64,000 nt of DNA. Source: JALHNI01 sp965229305 (lineage in GTDB: Bacteria > Acidobacteriota > Terriglobia > Bryobacterales > Bryobacteraceae). Position numbers and translations under genes: made by a program. Under the pieces are notes generated by a model. The model did not search any database and was not told where the DNA came from. It saw only the letters and a list, made by a program, of their open reading frames with translations. Location of the stretch: positions 51,016 to 115,015 of the forward strand of contig CBDDIZ010000020.1 in the NCBI GenBank assembly GCA_965229305.1, read 5' to 3'. Shown here one piece after another: positions 34,524-44,670 of the stretch (the stretch's first letter is position 1; the number at the start of each line of letters is the position of its first letter).

Positions 34524-35765
34524 CTAATCTACAATCGCCGCCGTGGCCGTGTTCTGAAACTCCGGTCGCAGGTTTAGGTGCGCGTACGGCATCAACTGGA
34601 TCATCACGATGCCGATCATCTGCTCGTGCGGATCGATCCAGAAGTACGTGCCGTAGGCGCCGCCCCAGCCGTAGCTCCCCACCGACCCCAGCATCGCCGC
34701 TTCGCCGTTGTGCTCGCGCACCCGAAAACCCAGCCCAAAGCGATAGCCCTGCAGATTCTCCTGCCACAGCGGAATCCGCCCGATGTGGTTCGAGGTCATC
34801 AGTTCGATCGTCTTGCGGCTCACCAGACGCTTGCCGTCCAGTACGCCGCCGTTCAGCAGCATCTGGCAGAACTTCAGATAGTCCTCAGCGGTGCCGGCCA
34901 AGCCGCCCGCGCCCATGAAGAACTTGCCGCTGCGCGACGCCGGACCCGGTGCCGTCAGCTTGCTTAGGGCACCGTCCTTCTTTTCGTATGCCGTCACTAG
35001 CCGCGGCAACTGCGCGTCGGGCACATAGAAGTGCGTGTCCTTCATGCCGAGCGGCGCGAAGATGCGCTCGGCGAAGAAGCGATCGAGCGTCATGCCAGAG
35101 ATCACTTCCACCATGCGCCCCAGGACATCCGTCGCCGGGCCATACTCCCAAGCCGTTCCCGGCTGAAAGTTCAAAGGCAGCTTGGCGAGTTCGCGCACGT
35201 ACTCGGCCATGGTGTTCTCCGGCTTGCGAAATTCTGCCAAGCCCTTCGCGAGCTCGAAAGTCGGTCCGCCGGTGCCGCTCGCGAGACCAGCCGTATGCGT
35301 CAGCAGATCGCGAATCGTGATCTCGCGCACGGCCGGCACCGTGTGGAAGCCGCCGGCGGCGCGTTCGTTCGGCGCGTTCGCCACGGCTACGCGCGGATTC
35401 TTGAACTCCGGCAGAAACTTCGACACCGGATCGTTCAGCAGAAAGCGACCCTCCTCATGCAGCATCATCACCGCCAGACTGGTGACCGGCTTGGTCATCG
35501 ATGCCAGACGAAAGATCGAGTCCGTCTTGAGCGGCTGCCGCGTGTCGAGGTCTGCCAACCCTTGCGCTTCGAGGTGCGCGATGCGCCCCTTGCGCGCCAC
35601 CAGCGTCACCGCGCCGGCGATCTCTTTCTGATCGATATAGCGCTGCATCAGGGCTCGCACCCGCTGCAGACGATCGGCGGAGATGCCCACTTCTTCCGGT
35701 GCCACCTTCGGTAGCGTCGCGGCCAGCACCGGCCAACAGGAGAGCAACAACAGAGTTCGCAACAT
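34524..35765 (-). CDS. Serine hydrolase, class C beta-lactamase family (secreted)
   Basis: 413 residues from ATG at 35765, which starts a signal peptide (MLRTLLLLSCWPVLAA); the upstream frame is non-homologous. The nucleophile lies in FRLASMTKPVTS (SxxK), the second motif is WEYGPATDVLG (Tyr, as in YxN/YxS), and a Gly-rich GWGGAYGTYF near the end fits the third motif. Family members are penicillin-binding-protein-like esterases or D-aminopeptidases in the periplasm; true beta-lactamase activity is not implied. The stop is 7 bases from the start of the mutarotase-like gene, so they are probably co-transcribed. Confidence 0.9.
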   Translation of the reverse strand: MLRTLLLLSCWPVLAATLPKVAPEEVGISADRLQRVRALMQRYIDQKEIAGAVTLVARKGRIAHLEAQGLADLDTRQPLKTDSIFRLASMTKPVTSLAVMMLHEEGRFLLNDPVSKFLPEFKNPRVAVANAPNERAAGGFHTVPAVREITIRDLLTHTAGLASGTGGPTFELAKGLAEFRKPENTMAEYVRELAKLPLNFQPGTAWEYGPATDVLGRMVEVISGMTLDRFFAERIFAPLGMKDTHFYVPDAQLPRLVTAYEKKDGALSKLTAPGPASRSGKFFMGAGGLAGTAEDYLKFCQMLLNGGVLDGKRLVSRKTIELMTSNHIGRIPLWQENLQGYRFGLGFRVREHNGEAAMLGSVGSYGWGGAYGTYFWIDPHEQMIGIVMIQLMPYAHLNLRPEFQNTATAAIVD

Positions 35766-35878
35766 GGCCCAGACATCATATGCGCTTCGTTCGGCGCCAG
35801 CTTGTAGAACTTCCCCACGGAAACTAGAAAACTGGAAAAATATCGGAGACTTTTCGCCGTTTCCCGCCACTATTGGGT

Positions 35879-36265
35879 ATGAGGTACTCTCTCTGGTTTC
35901 CGACTCACGGCGTTGAGGCCGGATCCCTCCGGGGCTTCCTGAACCGGCTCTTTTTCCAGCCCGCCTATCGGCTCGATGCCGAGCGCCAGTCGCTGGTCTC
36001 GCGCGCGATCTCCGAACTGTGTGTCGACCGCGGCTGGAAACTGCTCGAGGTGAAGGCTGGGGAGTACGGCGTCTCTGCCACGGTCGACTCGAACGTCAGC
36101 CCCGAACGCATCATCCACGACTTCAAAATCGCGGCCAGCCTGGCGCTCACTTTTCTCGATGGCGATGGCCCCGATCGCAAGCGCTTCAACCGTCGCGCGC
36201 ATTATCGCGAAGTGGATCCGGCGGCCTTCTCCCTGGCTACCGCGGCGGGCGTTTCCCGGCGCTAG
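35879..36265 (+). CDS. Degenerate Y1 (IS200/REP-type) transposase-like small protein
   Basis: 128 residues from ATG at 35879. The start RYSLWFPTHG and the later SPERIIHDFKIAASLAL with GPDRKRFNRRAHYR align by eye with acidobacterial Y1/REP-associated transposases (SPxRVMxDFKAYASRAL, GPDRKRW). The expected metal-binding HUH segment (NHVHVV type) is replaced by GEYGVSATV, and the catalytic Tyr helix context is lost. It is therefore probably not an active transposase; it could be a decaying or repurposed relative. No transposon ends are visible around it. Confidence 0.5.
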   Translation: MRYSLWFPTHGVEAGSLRGFLNRLFFQPAYRLDAERQSLVSRAISELCVDRGWKLLEVKAGEYGVSATVDSNVSPERIIHDFKIAASLALTFLDGDGPDRKRFNRRAHYREVDPAAFSLATAAGVSRR

Positions 36266-36373
36266 GGCGAATCCAAGAATTCACCGATCTGTGATAAATT
36301 AGGCACGCTTTGGTGGAGCTTGTAGTCTGGCTCCGCGTGTTCTCTACGTAACGTAACCCACGGAGGTTTGCCT

Positions 36374-39300
36374 ATGCAGACTCGGTTGTTTGCAGTTGTT
36401 GTTCTCGCCTTGGTATGTGCCGGTTGTCTGGCCGCGCAGACCTTAGGCGATGTTTCCGGCGAAGTTCGCGATGCGACCGGCGCCACGATCCCTGGAGTGA
36501 AAGTCACCATCACGAATGTCGCCACTGGCGCCGCTCGCGACACGCTTTCGAACGACTCCGGTAACTATGCTTTCCCCGCGCTCACTCCCGGCGCTTATAC
36601 CCTGAAAGCCGAAAAACAAGGCTTCAAGGCTGCTTCGATGAACTCGTTCGACCTGCAGGTCCAACAGAGTGCCCGTCTCGATCTCACCATGGAAGTGGGC
36701 TCGACGAGTGACTCGGTCGAAGTGAGTGCCTCGGGCGCGATTCTCCAGACCGAGAACGCCACCGTCGGCACCGTCATCGGGCAGAAGCCGATGGTCGAAA
36801 TGCCGCTCAATGGCCGTAATTACCTGGCGCTCACGGCTCTGTCGCCGAACGTCAGCTTCGGTTTCCCCAGCGCCGGCCAAGCCGACGGACGTCAGGGTGG
36901 CGATCGCGCCAACCAGAACATCTCCGTCGCCGGCATGCGCAATAACTTCAACCGCTTCACGCTCGACGGCGTGGAGAATACGGACCCGAACTTCAACACC
37001 TACGTCATCTTCCCGTCGGTGGAAGCGCTGCAGGAGTTCAAAGTCCAAACCGGTGTCTATCCGGCCGAGTTCGGCCGCGGCGCCACGCAGATCAACGTGT
37101 CCACCCGCGGCGGCGGCAATCAGTATCACGGCTCGGTCTTCGAGTTCCTGCGGAACGAGAAGATGGACGCCCGCAACTACCGCTTCACGGGTCCGGATCG
37201 CGTGAAGGACCCCTTCAAGTGGAATCAGTACGGCTTCATGTTGAGCGGTCCGGTGTCGATTCCCAAGCTCTTCAACGGCAAGAATCGCCTGTTCTTCATG
37301 TCGAACTACGAATGGTTCCGGCAGCGGCGCAATGTGCAGGGCATCTACACCCTGCCCACGGCCGCCAACTTCGCCGGCAACTTCCAGCAGGCTTCGGTCG
37401 GCGGCGGCTTGATCTTCGATCCCCGCACCCGCGCGGCCGACGGTTCGGGCGCGCAGCCCTTCCCCAACTCCACCATCCCGGCCTCGCGCCTGGATCCGAC
37501 CTCGCAGAAGTTGCTGGCCTTCTATCCAAAGCCCAACAACGAAGCGGCCGGCTTGAACAACAACCACGTCATTTCGCTCGGCCGGCCGATCAACAAGGAT
37601 CAGTTCATCCAGCGCTTTGACTGGGTGGAGTCGTCCAGATCCAACTGGTTCGGCCGCTATTCTCGGTCTGACGAGAACATGCTGAACGAGAACCTGTTCC
37701 TGAACGGCGAAGCCATCATCACGAAGGCCAGCCAGTGGACGGTGACCAACAGCCGCGTGATCACCAATTCGCTGGTGAACGAGTTCCGCTTCGGCCTGAC
37801 GAAGTTCTACAACACCACCGGCCCGCAGTTGGCCTTCACTCGGGACGTGGTCGGCGAGCTTTCCATCCCCGGTCTCGCTTCCGGCCCCCCCGTGCAGTGG
37901 GGCATCCCGAGCGTCTCGATCAACAGCTATAGCGGCTTCGGTAACTCTTCCGAAGGTCCCTATGAAAACAACAACCGCGCCATGCAGTTCATCAACAACT
38001 TGAGCTGGGTGCGCGGCAAGCATAGCTTCAAGTTCGGCGGCGAACTCCGGCGCGACGAATACAACCAGGTGGGCAATCAGTTTGCCCGTGCCCAGTTCAC
38101 CTTCGATCGCAACGCGACGCGCAGCCTTTCGAACACCGCTAGCGGCAACGCCTTCGCCGACCTGCTCCTCGCCGAAGTCTTCCAGTCCGAAGCGGCCGTC
38201 TCGATTGCGCGCGCTCAGTTCCGGGCCACCGGCTTCGCCTTCTATGTGGACGATACCTGGCGCTTCAGCTCGAAGTTGACCTTCAACCTCGGCTTGCGCT
38301 ACGAAAACACGCCCCCCTGGGAAGACCAGACGGGGACGCTGTTTAATGCGATCGTGCCCGCCGACATCCGGCCCACCAACCCGCTGGCGGCGATCGTGCA
38401 GGATCCGAACCTCCACCCCTACTTCCTTCGTCAGGGTGCTTCGCGCACCAACTGTTACGAAGGTCTGAACCTGCGCTGGGTGGCCGGTCCGGAGTTCCCC
38501 AACATTCCGATCCAGACCCGTTGCGACGGTTCGCTCGGCAATCGCCTCGTCGGCCGCGACAACAACGACTGGGCCCCGCGCTTGGGCATGAGCTACCAGC
38601 TCAGCAGCAAGACCGTCATCCGCCTCGGTCTGGGCGCCTTCTACTCGCAGGACACCGGCAACCCGCGCTTCGACATGTCGCGCAACCTGGCCGGCCGTCT
38701 GCGGGACAACTCGAGCCAAACCACCCCGAATCGCAACTGGAGCAATGCTCTGGCCGCGATCGCCGGCGGCGTGGCCAACGTGAACCGTCCTTACTCGTTC
38801 GCCAATCCCTACGACCGCCGCACGCCCTACACCCTGCAGTACCTCTTGAACGTGCAGCAGGAACTGGCTTCGAACCTGGTCGCCGAAGTCGGCTACATGG
38901 GTTCGGTTTCGCGGCGCCTCGAAGGTCTGCGCGCGGTGAACGAAACCATCCCGGTCGATCCGGCTGTGTCGTCGCTCTCGCTGAACGCGCGTTCGCCGTT
39001 CCCCGAGTTCGGCCGCATTCAGTTGGTGGACAACGGCGGCAAGGCGAACTACAACTCGCTCGGCAGCAAGCTCACCAAGCGCTACTCCTCGGGCCTCACG
39101 GCCATCGTGTCGTACACCTGGTCGAAGTCGATCGATACCGCATCGGCCATCCGGAATCAGGGCGGCGACGTGCTGTTCCCCCAGAACAGCGGCTGCCGTC
39201 AGTGCGAACGGGCGTTGTCCGGCTTCAACACCGCGCACCGCTTCGTTACGTCCGGTCTGTATGACCTCCCGTTCGGCAAGGGTCGCAAGTTCGATATCTC

Positions 39301-39772
39301 GAACGGCTTCCTGAACGCGATTGCGGGCGGCTGGCAGTTGGGCTCGATCTTCACCGTCCAGTCGGGCTTCCCGATCACGGTGGTCAACGGTGCCGATACG
39401 TCGAACACCGGTGCCTTCTTCGATCGTCCGAATGCCACCGGCCAGAATCCGCAGGTTTCCGGAGTCACCACCGAAAACGCCTTCAACACGGCGGCCTTTG
39501 CGGTGCAGCCCCGCGGCACCTACGGCAACGTCGGGCGCAATACGCTCGTCGGACCCTCTTATGTCCGCTGGGATTTCTCCAGCCTGAAGAACTTCAAAAT
39601 GCCCTACAACGAGAACCACAATCTCCAGTTCCGTTTTGAAGCCTTCAACTTCCCGAACCACCCGAACTGGGGCAATCCGGATACGAACATCCAGTCCGGC
39701 AACTTCGGCAAGATCCGCGGTACGCGCGGCGATATGCGCAATATGCAACTCGCCCTGCGTTACACGTTCTAA
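36374..39772 (+). CDS. TonB-dependent receptor with carboxypeptidase-regulatory N-terminal domain (Oar-like)
   Basis: 1,132 residues from ATG at 36374, with ACGGAGG 8 bases upstream. A signal peptide (residues 1-23) leads into a carboxypeptidase-regulatory/Cna-B-like domain (about 25-110, GATIPGVKVTITNVATG). The plug follows with MPLNGRNYLALTALSP and VAGMRNNFNRFTLDGVENTD, then a long 22-strand-type barrel ending LALRYTF. This architecture is greatly expanded in Acidobacteria and probably imports large glycans or other substrates across the outer membrane with TonB energy. The motif RFEAFNFPNHPNWGNP near the end is typical of acidobacterial members. A terminator follows directly. Confidence 0.95.
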   Translation: MQTRLFAVVVLALVCAGCLAAQTLGDVSGEVRDATGATIPGVKVTITNVATGAARDTLSNDSGNYAFPALTPGAYTLKAEKQGFKAASMNSFDLQVQQSARLDLTMEVGSTSDSVEVSASGAILQTENATVGTVIGQKPMVEMPLNGRNYLALTALSPNVSFGFPSAGQADGRQGGDRANQNISVAGMRNNFNRFTLDGVENTDPNFNTYVIFPSVEALQEFKVQTGVYPAEFGRGATQINVSTRGGGNQYHGSVFEFLRNEKMDARNYRFTGPDRVKDPFKWNQYGFMLSGPVSIPKLFNGKNRLFFMSNYEWFRQRRNVQGIYTLPTAANFAGNFQQASVGGGLIFDPRTRAADGSGAQPFPNSTIPASRLDPTSQKLLAFYPKPNNEAAGLNNNHVISLGRPINKDQFIQRFDWVESSRSNWFGRYSRSDENMLNENLFLNGEAIITKASQWTVTNSRVITNSLVNEFRFGLTKFYNTTGPQLAFTRDVVGELSIPGLASGPPVQWGIPSVSINSYSGFGNSSEGPYENNNRAMQFINNLSWVRGKHSFKFGGELRRDEYNQVGNQFARAQFTFDRNATRSLSNTASGNAFADLLLAEVFQSEAAVSIARAQFRATGFAFYVDDTWRFSSKLTFNLGLRYENTPPWEDQTGTLFNAIVPADIRPTNPLAAIVQDPNLHPYFLRQGASRTNCYEGLNLRWVAGPEFPNIPIQTRCDGSLGNRLVGRDNNDWAPRLGMSYQLSSKTVIRLGLGAFYSQDTGNPRFDMSRNLAGRLRDNSSQTTPNRNWSNALAAIAGGVANVNRPYSFANPYDRRTPYTLQYLLNVQQELASNLVAEVGYMGSVSRRLEGLRAVNETIPVDPAVSSLSLNARSPFPEFGRIQLVDNGGKANYNSLGSKLTKRYSSGLTAIVSYTWSKSIDTASAIRNQGGDVLFPQNSGCRQCERALSGFNTAHRFVTSGLYDLPFGKGRKFDISNGFLNAIAGGWQLGSIFTVQSGFPITVVNGADTSNTGAFFDRPNATGQNPQVSGVTTENAFNTAAFAVQPRGTYGNVGRNTLVGPSYVRWDFSSLKNFKMPYNENHNLQFRFEAFNFPNHPNWGNPDTNIQSGNFGKIRGTRGDMRNMQLALRYTF

Positions 39773-39795
39773 GCGGGGATCCGATCCCCACCAAC

Positions 39796-39840
39796 GCGGG
39801 CCCGGGAGGCATCCCCTCACGGGCCCGTTTATTTTTGTTT
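39796..39840 (+). terminator. Intrinsic terminator of the TonB receptor gene
   Basis: GCGGGCCCG, a 15-base loop, CGGGCCCGT, then TTATTTTTGTTTT. Strong stem and T-rich tail shortly after the stop at 39772. Confidence 0.88.
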
Positions 39841-39996
39841 TCAGCGAGTCCCGGGTTCGTTTCGTTCAACTGCTCTTGAAAAGGGTGTTGAAGTCTTGTT
39901 ACTATAAGGCGTTGCGGTCTTTTCCCGCCTGCTTGTTCTACTCCGGTTGCCTCTGGTAGAGTCGAGTTGTGCGCGCCGAAGGCGATCGCACAGTGC

Positions 39997-40085
39997 GGAC
40001 GGGTGGCGGAGCGGTCAATCGCAGCAGACTGTAAATCTGCCGGCCCATGCGGCCTACGAAGGTTCAAATCCTTCCCCGTCCACCA
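39997..40085 (+). tRNA. tRNA-Tyr (GTA)
   Basis: Acceptor GGACGGG pairs with CCCGTCC before the encoded ACCA end. The D-arm has TGGCGGAGCGGTCAATC, the anticodon arm CAGACTGTAAATCTG gives GTA, a long variable arm is present (type II tRNA, as for bacterial Tyr), and the T-arm has GGTTCAAATCC. Confidence 0.96.
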
Positions 40086-40100
40086 TTTAGTTGGTTTCGG

Positions 40101-40176
<76 letters not shown>

Positions 40177-40213
40177 GTAAAGCTTTCTTCAAGCACCTTC
40201 AGGGAAGGACACC

Positions 40214-41401
<1,188 letters not shown>

Positions 41402-41420
41402 TTTAAGCTAAGATAGAGAG

Positions 41421-41446
41421 TGGCCCCGGAGATTTGCCGGGGCCAC
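41421..41446 (+). other. GC-rich hairpin between tuf and tRNA-Trp
   Basis: TGGCCCCGG, loop AGATTTG, CCGGGGCCA: a perfect 9-bp stem just after tuf, with no T-run. It could be a partial terminator or a processing site that separates tuf mRNA from tRNA-Trp. Confidence 0.55.
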
Positions 41447-41453
41447 CTCGTAC

Positions 41454-41527
41454 AGGGGCATAGGCTAACGGTAAACCTGCGGTCTCCAAAACCGCCTTTG
41501 GGGGTTCGAATCCCTCTGCCCCTGCCA
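41454..41527 (+). tRNA. tRNA-Trp (CCA)
   Basis: Acceptor AGGGGCA pairs with TGCCCCT before GCCA. Anticodon arm GCGGT-CTCCAAA-ACCGC gives CCA; T-arm GGGGTTCGAATCCCT. In the usual place before secE. Confidence 0.96.
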
Positions 41528-41579
41528 AGTTTTTTGTTCGCGAGTTAGGAAGTGAATTGTCAGAATGGGGAGCCAAGTT

Positions 41580-41840
41580 GTGAGTGAAGCGGTTCAGCGT
41601 CCATCGACCGAAGCCTCGGCAGGACCGTCGGGTGTCGCCACATGGCCGGCCCAAATTAAAGAGTATTTCGAAGACCTGAAGTCCGAAATGCGCAAGGTCA
41701 CTTGGCCGACCCCCGACCAGGTGAAGGCCACGACGGCTGTCGTTGTCGCCGCCGTCTTCGGGTTCGCCGCCTTCTTCTTTGCTGTCGACATCGCGGTCGC
41801 CAAACTGATCGATCAGCTGTTTAAATCCTTCGCCAGGTAG
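41580..41840 (+). CDS. secE: Preprotein translocase subunit SecE
   Basis: About 86 residues from GTG at 41580, which has GGGGAG 6 bases upstream; an in-frame ATG at 41565 lacks such a site but cannot be excluded. The single C-terminal membrane helix (KATTAVVVAAVFGFAAFFFA) is preceded by the SecE signature YFEDLKSEMRKVTWPTPDQV. SecE clamps the SecY channel. nusG follows in 5 bases, the normal gene order. Confidence 0.95.
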   Translation: MSEAVQRPSTEASAGPSGVATWPAQIKEYFEDLKSEMRKVTWPTPDQVKATTAVVVAAVFGFAAFFFAVDIAVAKLIDQLFKSFAR

Positions 41841-41845
41841 GTTCC

Positions 41846-42523
41846 ATGATCGCTCAAGACCCGGAAGAAGATTCCCTCATGGACCCCAACGACCAAGCGA
41901 TCGACCACGCCGCGGCGGAGGATGTTGAAATTCCCGAAGGCCCCGTTGAGGCGGCCGAAGACGAAGGCCTGCCTCCCGCCGAGGCGCCGCCTTCGAACAT
42001 GTTGTGGTACATCATCCACACCTATTCCGGCTTCGAGCAAAAGGTAGCGGAGAGTCTCAAGACCCGCGCCTCTGCTTTTGGCTTTGACCAGCAGATTGGC
42101 CAGATCCTGATGCCGCGCGAGACCGTCGTCGAGCTGCGCAACGGGAAGAAGGTCACTTCTGAGCGTTTGTTGTATCCCGGCTACCTGATGGTGGAGATGG
42201 AGATGGACGACCGTCTGTGGCACGAAGTGAAGGCGACGCCCCGCGTCACCGGCTTCGTCGGCGGCGGCACCAAGCCGATCCCCATGACGGCCGATGAAGT
42301 CAATTCCATGCTCTACCGGCAGGCCAATACGGCCGACCGGCCCCGTCCCAAGCAGGTCTTCGAGAAGGGCGAAACCGTCCGCATCAACGATGGCCCGTTC
42401 GTCAACTTTACCGGCAAGGTGGAAGAAGTCCATCCCGAACGCGATACGTTGCGCGTTCTGGTGACCATCTTCGGGCGCTCCACCCCCGTCGAACTCGAAT
42501 TCCTCCAAGTCGAAAAGGTTTAA
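41846..42523 (+). CDS. nusG: Transcription termination/antitermination protein NusG
   Basis: 225 residues. An acidic 50-residue N-terminal extension (EEDSLMDPNDQA, AEDVEIPEG) precedes the NGN domain (WYIIHTYSGFEQKVAESL) and the C-terminal KOW domain (KGETVRINDGPFVNFTGKVE). NusG links RNA polymerase to ribosome and Rho. The extension makes it about 45 residues longer than E. coli NusG; a start at 41879 would remove part of it. rplK follows. Confidence 0.97.
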   Translation: MIAQDPEEDSLMDPNDQAIDHAAAEDVEIPEGPVEAAEDEGLPPAEAPPSNMLWYIIHTYSGFEQKVAESLKTRASAFGFDQQIGQILMPRETVVELRNGKKVTSERLLYPGYLMVEMEMDDRLWHEVKATPRVTGFVGGGTKPIPMTADEVNSMLYRQANTADRPRPKQVFEKGETVRINDGPFVNFTGKVEEVHPERDTLRVLVTIFGRSTPVELEFLQVEKV

Positions 42524-42538
42524 TTAAGGTATCGTTCC

Positions 42539-42970
42539 ATGGCTAAGAAAGTAACTGGACAAGTCAAGCTGCAGATTCCGGCCGGCAAGGCCACCCCGGC
42601 GCCGCCCGTTGGTACCGCTCTCGGTCCCCAGGGCGTCAACATCATGGAATTCTGCAAGCAGTTCAACGCCAAGACCTCGGCGAAGGATCAGGAAGGCCTG
42701 ATCATCCCGGTCGTCATCACCATCTACAACGATCGCTCGTTCACGTTCATCACCAAGACCCCGCCGGTCGCCATCCTCGTGAAGAAGGCCGTGGCGCTCG
42801 CCAAGGGTTCCGCCGAACCGAACAAGAACAAGGTCGGTAAGATCACGATGAAGCAGGTGGAAGAAATCGCCAAGCTGAAGATGCCGGACTTGAACAGCTT
42901 TACGCTCGAGTCGGCTATCTCTCAGGTGAAGGGCGCCTGCGTGTCGATGGGCGTCGACGTCATCTCGTAG
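42539..42970 (+). CDS. rplK: 50S ribosomal protein L11
   Basis: 143 residues. N-terminal GKATPAPPVGTALGPQGVNI and C-terminal IAKLKMPDLNSFTLESA are standard L11. It binds the GTPase-associated centre of 23S rRNA. In most bacteria rplA, rplJ, rplL and rpoBC follow; here the next gene is an opposite-strand AraC regulator whose stop is 2 bases away, so the operon ends here. Confidence 0.98.
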   Translation: MAKKVTGQVKLQIPAGKATPAPPVGTALGPQGVNIMEFCKQFNAKTSAKDQEGLIIPVVITIYNDRSFTFITKTPPVAILVKKAVALAKGSAEPNKNKVGKITMKQVEEIAKLKMPDLNSFTLESAISQVKGACVSMGVDVIS

Positions 42971-42971
42971 T

Positions 42972-43802
42972 TCACTCCGCTTTTCGAAATTCCTGTGGAG
43001 TCACGCCCACCCGGGTCCGGAAGGACGCCGTCAGGTGGGCGTGATTCGCAAAGCCCGTCCTTAACGCGATCTCCGCGATCTCCCATTTGGTGTGCCGCAA
43101 CAGGGCACGCGCCTGCCTCAGTCTTTCCTCGATCACATATTGCGCCGGTGTGAAACCGAAGGCTTCCCGAAACGCCGGCAACAGAGCGTGTCCGCTCAGG
43201 CCTGTCGCGTGCGCCAGGTCAGCCAGGCGAATCCGTCCCCCCAGGTTCTCCCGCACGAACTCTTCCAGCCGGCGCTTTTGCTCCGGCCGGAGCCGCGTTT
43301 GGACGCGTGGCGGCTCATGCTGATAGCCGGCCAGGAAGTGCAGGTACAGGGTGCGTGCCAAGGACTCGCCCGCCAGTTCGGCCAGGTCGTCCGGCCGCGC
43401 GGTGAACGCTGCCAACCGCTGTACGCCGCGATAGAGAAACTCGTCATAGTGACCGGCGCGAGGCCGCACCGGAGGCGGCGTGAGCCCGCGGCCAGCTAGC
43501 TCGGCCGGCAGCGCCGGGTCAAAGAACAGTTCGGCATAGCGGACCGGTTGACCTTGCGCCAAGCTTGCATAACGCGCTTCGGCGGGAATCACCCATACTT
43601 CGCCCGGCATGGGCGCATGTCCCAGGCGACCGGTGCCTTCGAGTTCGGTTTCCAAGCGCGAAATGCGTCCGGCCAGATGCACCACCGCCGTATGCCGCGG
43701 CGAGGTGATCGCCCAGGTGGTGAGGCGGGAGATGTCCTCGCTCCAGACGCGAAACTCGATGCCCGGCCACTGTCCGTGGGTGATCAGAGACGGAGAATTC
43801 AT
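42972..43802 (-). CDS. AraC family transcriptional regulator
   Basis: 276 residues. The C-terminal DNA-binding domain has two helix-turn-helix parts: RLADLAHATGLSGHALLPAF and WEIAEIALRTGFANHAHLTASF, then RVGVTPQEFRK, the AraC signature. The N-terminal part is a cupin-like sensor domain. It is transcribed away from the short-chain dehydrogenase gene at 43859 across a 56-base spacer, so it probably controls that gene. Confidence 0.93.
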   Translation of the reverse strand: MNSPSLITHGQWPGIEFRVWSEDISRLTTWAITSPRHTAVVHLAGRISRLETELEGTGRLGHAPMPGEVWVIPAEARYASLAQGQPVRYAELFFDPALPAELAGRGLTPPPVRPRAGHYDEFLYRGVQRLAAFTARPDDLAELAGESLARTLYLHFLAGYQHEPPRVQTRLRPEQKRRLEEFVRENLGGRIRLADLAHATGLSGHALLPAFREAFGFTPAQYVIEERLRQARALLRHTKWEIAEIALRTGFANHAHLTASFRTRVGVTPQEFRKAE

Positions 43803-43858
43803 AAGCGCCCTACAGATCTTGGTAGCACAGATGGCGGCCCGCCCACGAGAATGGGCGC

Positions 43859-44614
43859 ATGAGCAAGCATACCCTGCAAGGGAAGTCCGTTCTGGTTGGT
43901 GGCGGCGCGAAGAACCTGGGAGGTCTGATCAGCCGCACGTTCGCGCAAGAGGGCGCGAAGATCTGTGTGCACTACAATAGCGCTAGCACGAAGGCCGAGG
44001 CCGAGCACACGGTGGCCGACATCGTCGCCGGGGGCGGGGAAGCGTTCGCCATCGCCGGCGACTTCACCCAAGTGAAAGATATCACTGCCGCCTTTGCGGC
44101 GGCCAAACAGCGGTTTGGCGGGCTCGACATCGCCGTCAACACCGTCGGTAAGGTGCTCAAGAAGCCCTTCCTCGAGACGACCGAAGCCGAGTTCGACGAG
44201 ATGACGGCCGTCAACGCGAAGTCGGCCTATTTCTTCATTCAAGAGGCCGGCAAGACGCTGAACGACGGTGGCAAGATCTGTACGATCGTGACGTCGCTGC
44301 TGGCGGCTTATACCGGACTCTACTCGACCTACGGCGGCATGAAGGCGCCGGTGGAGCACTTCACGCGCGCCGCGTCGAAGGAGTTCGGTTCGCGAGGCAT
44401 CTCAGTGACGGCGGTGGGGCCCGGCCCGATGGACACGCCGTTCTTCTATGGTCAGGAGACGCCGGAAGCGGTGGCTTATCATCAGTCGGCATCGGCGCTC
44501 GGCGGGCTAACGAAGATCGAAGACATCGTGCCGCTGGTGAAATTTCTGGTGACCGACGGGTGGTGGATCACGGGCCAGACGATTTTTGCGAACGGGGGCT
44601 ACACGACCCGCTAG
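43859..44614 (+). CDS. Short-chain dehydrogenase/reductase
   Basis: 251 residues. The cofactor loop is GGGAKNLGGLISRTFAQEG, a variant of TGxxxGIG. The catalytic Tyr and Lys are in YGGMK (YxxxK), and the region VTAVGPGPMDTPFFYG is typical of the loop after it. It oxidises or reduces a carbonyl with NAD(P). The divergent AraC gene is its likely regulator; the substrate is unknown. Confidence 0.9.
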   Translation: MSKHTLQGKSVLVGGGAKNLGGLISRTFAQEGAKICVHYNSASTKAEAEHTVADIVAGGGEAFAIAGDFTQVKDITAAFAAAKQRFGGLDIAVNTVGKVLKKPFLETTEAEFDEMTAVNAKSAYFFIQEAGKTLNDGGKICTIVTSLLAAYTGLYSTYGGMKAPVEHFTRAASKEFGSRGISVTAVGPGPMDTPFFYGQETPEAVAYHQSASALGGLTKIEDIVPLVKFLVTDGWWITGQTIFANGGYTTR

Positions 44615-44621
44615 CTAGTAA

Positions 44622-44658
44622 ACGCTAAGTTAGTGTATCCTAGGTTAGCGCTTGCTAA
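44622..44658. promoter_or_regulatory. Candidate TetR operator repeats
   Basis: ACGCTAAGTTAGTGT (44622-44636) and TTAGCGCTTGCTAA (44645-44658) are two near-palindromes sharing GCTAA/TTAG half-sites, just upstream of the TetR gene. Typical for self-regulation. Confidence 0.55.
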
Positions 44659-44670
44659 TGCGGCGCACCT

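Noticed and set aside
36443..39820. A very long open frame on the minus strand opposite the TonB receptor
   Set aside because: It mirrors the receptor's codon pattern, has no family motif and lacks a ribosome site. It is an antisense shadow caused by high GC.
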